Assembly (NCBI GenBank): GCA_049602155.1
Contig: JBMYRH010000006.1
Coordinates: forward strand, 124,001-188,000
DNA: 64,000 bases
Origin: JBMYRH01 sp049602155
Lineage (GTDB): Bacteria > Myxococcota_A > UBA9042 > PHBI01 > JBMYRH01
Direction of reading: 5' to 3'
This document shows, piece after piece, positions 60,406-64,000 of this stretch (its first letter is position 1; every line of letters starts with the position of its first letter). The notes below the pieces were generated by a model that saw nothing but the letters and a program-made list of their open reading frames with translations, was not told the origin of the DNA and searched no databases. Both the position numbers and the translations under genes were made by a program.

Positions 60406-62253
60406 ATGGTAGACGGGCTCTCAGCAGACAGAACCCTCTTGGAGCTTTTCCTTGAGAGGGCGCGTCGCGACACCGATCGCGAAGCCACACGACACCTCCA
60501 TCAGGGCCTCATCGTCTCGACCACCTGGGGGGATTGGTCCCGCCGGTCCAGGACGCTAGCAACGGCTCTTATAAGGCTCGGCGTGCGCCGGGGCGATCGC
60601 GTGGCCCTCCTCTCCGGAACACGCGTGGAGTGGGCTTGGATGGACATCGCCATCATGATGGCGGGCGGGATCTCCGTCCCGATCTTCCCAACCGAAGTGC
60701 CGGGCACGTGCGCACAGCTGCTCACCGACTGCACGCCGCGTTTCGCGGTCGTGGAGGACCCCTCGCAGGCTGCGAAGCTGTTCGCCATCCGCGATCAGCT
60801 TCCGGAGCTCGAGCGCCTCGTGCTCCTCGAACGCGAGGTGTGCCAGGTCGACGGTGGGGTCCTAGCGCTTGCGGATATCACGAGTGACTCAAATGCAGAG
60901 TGGGTGATCGGCTTTGATGAGTTTCGAGAGCTTGGAGAGAGCTCACTTGAAGACCTCAGGGATGAGCTGGATGCGAGGATTGCTCGCCACGAGGCTTCGG
61001 ATTGCGTCACCCTTCACTACACACCCGGCACGGAGGGGCTGGCCAAGGGGGTCATGCTGACGCAGCGCAATTTCGCTGCCACGGCGCGCGCCATTGCCCA
61101 TGTGCTGCCCCTCGGCACCGATGACGTTCAGATCCTGTACCTCCCGCTTGCGCAGCCGTTCGCCCGCATCTGCTTGGCGGTAGGGATGGAGGCATGCTTC
61201 GTCACTGCGTTCGCGCGCAGTTACCGGACCGTCATCGAAGACTGTGCCTCCCTGCAGCCCACCTTCGTCTGTGGTGTCCCTCGACTCTTCGAGCGAGTGC
61301 GGACGCGCCTTGAGCTCGAGCAGCGCAAGGCACCCGCTCTGGAGCGGTTCGCTGTGAGCTTAGGGCGAAAGACAGCCGCATCTCGCAGAGCGTCGACGGA
61401 ACCGGGCGGCGTGTGGGGGGACCTTCAAGACCTCTTCGTAGAGCGCGTCGTTGAGGCGCCTGTGAAGGAGGTCTTCGGAGGGCGCTTGCGCTTCGCCATC
61501 TCCGGTGGGGCGCCGCTGACAGCTGCCACAGGCCAGTTCTACCGAGAACATGGGCTCGAGATCCTTGAGGGCTATGGGATGACGGAGACGACGGCCGCCA
61601 CCCACCTCAACCACATGATGGACAACCGACTTGGGACGGTCGGTCGCCCACTCCCTGGCATGGAGGCGCAGATTGCTGCCGACGGTGAGGTCCTGCTCAG
61701 GGGGGCCCACGTGACCCCGGGCTACTGGAACAAGCCCGCGGAGACGGCTGAGCGCTTGGGTGAAGACGGCTGGCTGCGGACCGGGGACTTAGGGAGCGAG
61801 GACGCCCAGGGGTACCTCACAATCACGGGGCGAAAACGCGATGTGATCATCACGGCCAACGGAAAGGCCATTGCCCCGCAGCCAATCATTAAGGCGATTC
61901 GAGATGAAGCGCTCGTCGATCAGGTGCTGATCCACGGAGACCGTCGCCACTTCCTGACCGCCTTGTTCAGCCTGGACAAGGTCGGACTCCAGGCTTTTGC
62001 CGATGAGCATGGACTTGAAGAGTCCTATGAAGCCCTCGCACGCCACCCCGAGGTCTACGCAGTGGTGGAGGCTGCTGTTGAACGTGTGAACAAACTCGTT
62101 GCGAGCCATGAGCAGATACGAAAGTTCGCAATTTTAGGTTCGGAGTTGACCCCGGAGGATGGGGAGATTACCCAAACACGCGTCCTGCGGCGCAAGGTCG
62201 TCGCTGAACGCCACAAGGCGCTGTTAGATTCGTTCTACTTGGATTCGTACTGA
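60406..62253 (+). CDS. Acyl-CoA synthetase-like protein with altered catalytic motifs
   Basis: 615 residues, collinear with the FadD15-type enzyme at 52394 through YLPLAQPFARI, LEGYGMTETTAATHLN, WLRTGDLGSEDAQGYLTITG and RKRDVIITANGKAIAPQPI. Two essential parts differ. The P-loop reads YTPGTEGLAKG instead of YTSGTTGxPKG, and the C-terminal catalytic Lys (TMKLRR in the paralogue) is replaced (TRVLRR). It may therefore not adenylate fatty acids and could act as an acyl- or AMP-binding protein. TAGGGT lies 5 bases before ATG 60406. The TGA overlaps the start of the mannosyltransferase gene by one base, so the two are co-expressed. Confidence 0.88.
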   Translation: MVDGLSADRTLLELFLERARRDTDREATRHLHQGLIVSTTWGDWSRRSRTLATALIRLGVRRGDRVALLSGTRVEWAWMDIAIMMAGGISVPIFPTEVPGTCAQLLTDCTPRFAVVEDPSQAAKLFAIRDQLPELERLVLLEREVCQVDGGVLALADITSDSNAEWVIGFDEFRELGESSLEDLRDELDARIARHEASDCVTLHYTPGTEGLAKGVMLTQRNFAATARAIAHVLPLGTDDVQILYLPLAQPFARICLAVGMEACFVTAFARSYRTVIEDCASLQPTFVCGVPRLFERVRTRLELEQRKAPALERFAVSLGRKTAASRRASTEPGGVWGDLQDLFVERVVEAPVKEVFGGRLRFAISGGAPLTAATGQFYREHGLEILEGYGMTETTAATHLNHMMDNRLGTVGRPLPGMEAQIAADGEVLLRGAHVTPGYWNKPAETAERLGEDGWLRTGDLGSEDAQGYLTITGRKRDVIITANGKAIAPQPIIKAIRDEALVDQVLIHGDRRHFLTALFSLDKVGLQAFADEHGLEESYEALARHPEVYAVVEAAVERVNKLVASHEQIRKFAILGSELTPEDGEITQTRVLRRKVVAERHKALLDSFYLDSY

Positions 62254-62951
62254 TGCAAACACTGATCATCATCCCGACCTACAACGAGATCGAGAACCTC
62301 CCGCTCATTGTCCAGGCTGTCTTTGACGTTCAACCCGACGTCCACATCCTCATTGTCGATGACGGCTCTCCTGACGGCACAGGCGACCTCGCCGACACCT
62401 TGGTGTCGCAGGATGAGAGAGTCCATGTGATGCATCGGACTGGCAAACTGGGTTTGGGCACCGCCTATATCGCTGGGTTCAAGTGGGCCCTAGAGCGCGA
62501 CTATGAGTTCATCTTTGAGATGGATGCGGACTTCAGCCACCAACCCAAGTACCTCGCAGACTTTCTTGCGGCCGCTCAGGGGGCCGATCTTGTGCTAGGC
62601 ACCCGTTACGTCGCCGGCGGCGGGACCGAGGGCTGGACACGCAGCCGTGAGTTTATCAGCCGAGGTGGTAACCTCTATGCCCGGCTGGTGCTCTGGCTGC
62701 CCTTTCACGATCTCACGGGCGGGTTCAAGTGCTTCCGACGCAAGGTTCTGGAGACGATCGACCTCGATGCAGTGCGATCGACCGGCTACGCGTTTCAGAT
62801 CGAGCTGACTTACCGAGCCGTCAAAGCAGGCTTTGCCGTGAAAGAGGTCCCGATCATCTTCCCCGACCGGACACGTGGTGAATCCAAGATGTCGGGGAGC
62901 ATCGTGCGTGAAGCCATGGTGAACGTCGTCCGTCTTCGATTCGACGTGTAG
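62253..62951 (+). CDS. Polyprenol-phosphate mannosyltransferase (DPM1-like, GT2)
   Basis: 232 residues. GT-A fold signatures: TLIIIPTYNEIENLPLIVQ, ILIVDDGSPDGTGDLAD, LGLGTAYIAGFKWAL, FEMDADFSHQPKYLADFL with the metal-binding DAD, and LTGGFKCFRRKVLE. This is the soluble DPM1-type family, with no membrane helices. It moves mannose from GDP-mannose to polyprenyl phosphate; the product is a donor for GT-C enzymes such as the candidate at 7452. Its start overlaps the stop of the altered acyl-CoA synthetase (TGATG), suggesting a link between lipid and sugar steps. Confidence 0.94.
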   Translation: MQTLIIIPTYNEIENLPLIVQAVFDVQPDVHILIVDDGSPDGTGDLADTLVSQDERVHVMHRTGKLGLGTAYIAGFKWALERDYEFIFEMDADFSHQPKYLADFLAAAQGADLVLGTRYVAGGGTEGWTRSREFISRGGNLYARLVLWLPFHDLTGGFKCFRRKVLETIDLDAVRSTGYAFQIELTYRAVKAGFAVKEVPIIFPDRTRGESKMSGSIVREAMVNVVRLRFDV

Positions 62952-62969
62952 GCCGTCCGCCGTGTTGGG

Positions 62970-62998
62970 TTGCTGTCGCCCCTAAGAGCGCCTATCCT
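62970..62998 (+). promoter_or_regulatory. Predicted promoter with leaderless spacing
   Basis: TTGCTG (62970-62975), 17 bases, TATCCT (62993-62998), then 6 bases to the GTG at 63005. Transcription would begin at the start codon. Confidence 0.5.
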
Positions 62999-63004
62999 TG
63001 CAGC

Positions 63005-64000
63005 GTGGATCATCTTCGACGAGGGCTGGCAGTCTCTGTCCGGCGCGCGACGTGTCTTTGCCTTGCGGCGACGTTCAGCATTGCGCTTACGCCGTCGTCC
63101 GCGAATGCCACACAGTTCCACGTTCAAGCGGAGACGGTCGGGGATTTCTACCAGCTCCTCAACGCAAACAATGAAGTCCTGAACCGACGTCAAATTCATC
63201 AATACGTGGGCTTTGGGGCGTACGACCTCTTGAGCGATGGCGAACACCAGCTCTCGATTCAAACGCTGATGCGCTTTGATGCTGACTTCGGCATGGCCAG
63301 TGACGAGGTCGATCCCCAGAACAACGCCCGCACCGCTCACCTCACGGTTCAACATGCTGTGTTCGAGGGGCGCGATCTCTTCGGCGTCCTCGACTTCAAG
63401 CTGGGCCGGCAACTCCTCGCCGACCCCCTCGACTTCATGATGCTCGATGGTCTGAGCGTTCGACTCTCTTCCCCGTGGCACATCGGGGTGGAGCTCATCG
63501 CAGGCATGGAGTCGCAAAGCGCACGAGATCCCGATGTGCCACTCACTGCGTCAAGCCTGGAACTCGATGGCGTGCGATTCGTGGAAGGCTCCCACGAGAA
63601 CACCGACCAGGTCCGTGTGGTCCTAGGAGCGGCCCTGGTGACCACTGGGCTGTGGAACACGCGTGCACGTGTGTCCTACCGGAGGATCTTCTCGGGCATC
63701 GAAGAGGGGGCTCCCCTTGGTAAGGTCAATCAAGAGAAGATCGGCGCAGCGCTTTATCAACGCCTTTTCGACGTCCTCCATATCAACGGCGCTCTCTCCT
63801 ATGACCTCTACACGCTGCAGCCAGACGCGATCCGAGCTGGCGTCCGCGTTCAGGCGCTAGACAGCCTCGGGATAGAGGCTGAGTACGTGCGCTTGGTCCC
63901 TGTATTTGATGCAGACAGCATCTTCAACGTCTTCCAGGCGTACCCGCTTAACGACATCAACGCGCGGGTGCGATGGCACCTCTCTGAGCAAGCCTGGGCA
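63005..64000 (+). CDS. Probable outer-membrane beta-barrel protein (partial)
   Basis: 332 codons to the window edge, still open. A signal peptide (TCLCLAATFSIALTPSSANA) is followed by alternating amphipathic strands with aromatic ends: YVGFGAYDLLSDGEHQLSIQ, LFGVLDFKLGRQLLADPLDF, VRLSSPWHIGVELIAGME, NTRARVSYRRIF and AALYQRLFDVLHINGALSYD. This is the pattern of an outer-membrane barrel of porin or alginate-export type. The GTG start fits both the signal peptide and the predicted leaderless promoter. The substrate is unknown and the C-terminal strands lie outside the window. Confidence 0.78.
   Translation, partial: MDHLRRGLAVSVRRATCLCLAATFSIALTPSSANATQFHVQAETVGDFYQLLNANNEVLNRRQIHQYVGFGAYDLLSDGEHQLSIQTLMRFDADFGMASDEVDPQNNARTAHLTVQHAVFEGRDLFGVLDFKLGRQLLADPLDFMMLDGLSVRLSSPWHIGVELIAGMESQSARDPDVPLTASSLELDGVRFVEGSHENTDQVRVVLGAALVTTGLWNTRARVSYRRIFSGIEEGAPLGKVNQEKIGAALYQRLFDVLHINGALSYDLYTLQPDAIRAGVRVQALDSLGIEAEYVRLVPVFDADSIFNVFQAYPLNDINARVRWHLSEQAWA

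Overview
The window is about 60% G+C, very densely packed with genes on both strands, and reads as one continuous chromosomal segment of a Gram-negative bacterium. Four things point to a Myxococcota / Bradymonadia-type deltaproteobacterium: very large Cys-rich lipoproteins with MopE-like, YWTD and lamin-tail domains; a Ser/Thr kinase with a PEGA domain; the gene order tilS-ftsH-folP-glmM-pdxJ-nnr; and the probable use of selenocysteine. The assignment is inference from gene content. No rRNA, tRNA, CRISPR array, prophage or intact insertion sequence was seen.

Layout. 1-6130 (minus) is the first 2043 residues of a giant surface lipoprotein whose end lies outside the window. 6367-16496 is an accessory block: a GNAT-like protein, a multi-pass membrane protein, two radical SAM proteins, a LysR regulator, a methyltransferase and a stand-alone adenylation enzyme. 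A 46-bp repeat occurs twice here, either side of the LysR gene. 16760-23239 holds a CRM-domain RNA-binding protein, a metallo-beta-lactamase-fold protein that has lost its histidines, two Cys-rich lipoproteins (one ending in a cupredoxin domain) and a GIDE-domain membrane protein. 23588-34108 is core metabolism: an RpoD-like sigma factor, then on the minus strand a degenerate trypsin-like protein, tilS, ftsH, folP, glmM, pdxJ and nnr. 34216-40303 (plus) holds an ASH/VWA-type lipoprotein and a kinase-TPR operon. 40327-43940 encodes a two-subunit biotin-dependent acyl-CoA carboxylase. 44036-52397 holds dapD, the selenoprotein gene, small exported proteins, rpsA and clpP. 52394-64000 holds two acyl-CoA-synthetase-like genes (one with damaged catalytic motifs), a TPR protein, a three-lamin-tail lipoprotein, a rhomboid protease, a penicillin-binding protein, a polyprenol-phosphate mannosyltransferase and the start of a probable outer-membrane barrel protein.

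The most important observation is at 45647-47638. One reading frame encodes a membrane-anchored protein with three DsbA/thioredoxin-like domains. It is interrupted by two TGA codons, each exactly where the first Cys of the CxxC active site belongs (UPYC, CPFC, UPYC). Each TGA is followed at the same distance by a strong hairpin of bacterial SECIS type, and the Cys-encoding middle domain has no such hairpin. A conventional annotation would break this gene into three pieces. No selA, selB, selC or selD gene is present in the window.

A recurrent promoter form is also visible (-35 TTGnnn, 16-18 bp, -10 TAGGnn). In three or four cases the -10 lies only 5-6 bases before the start codon, which suggests leaderless mRNAs.
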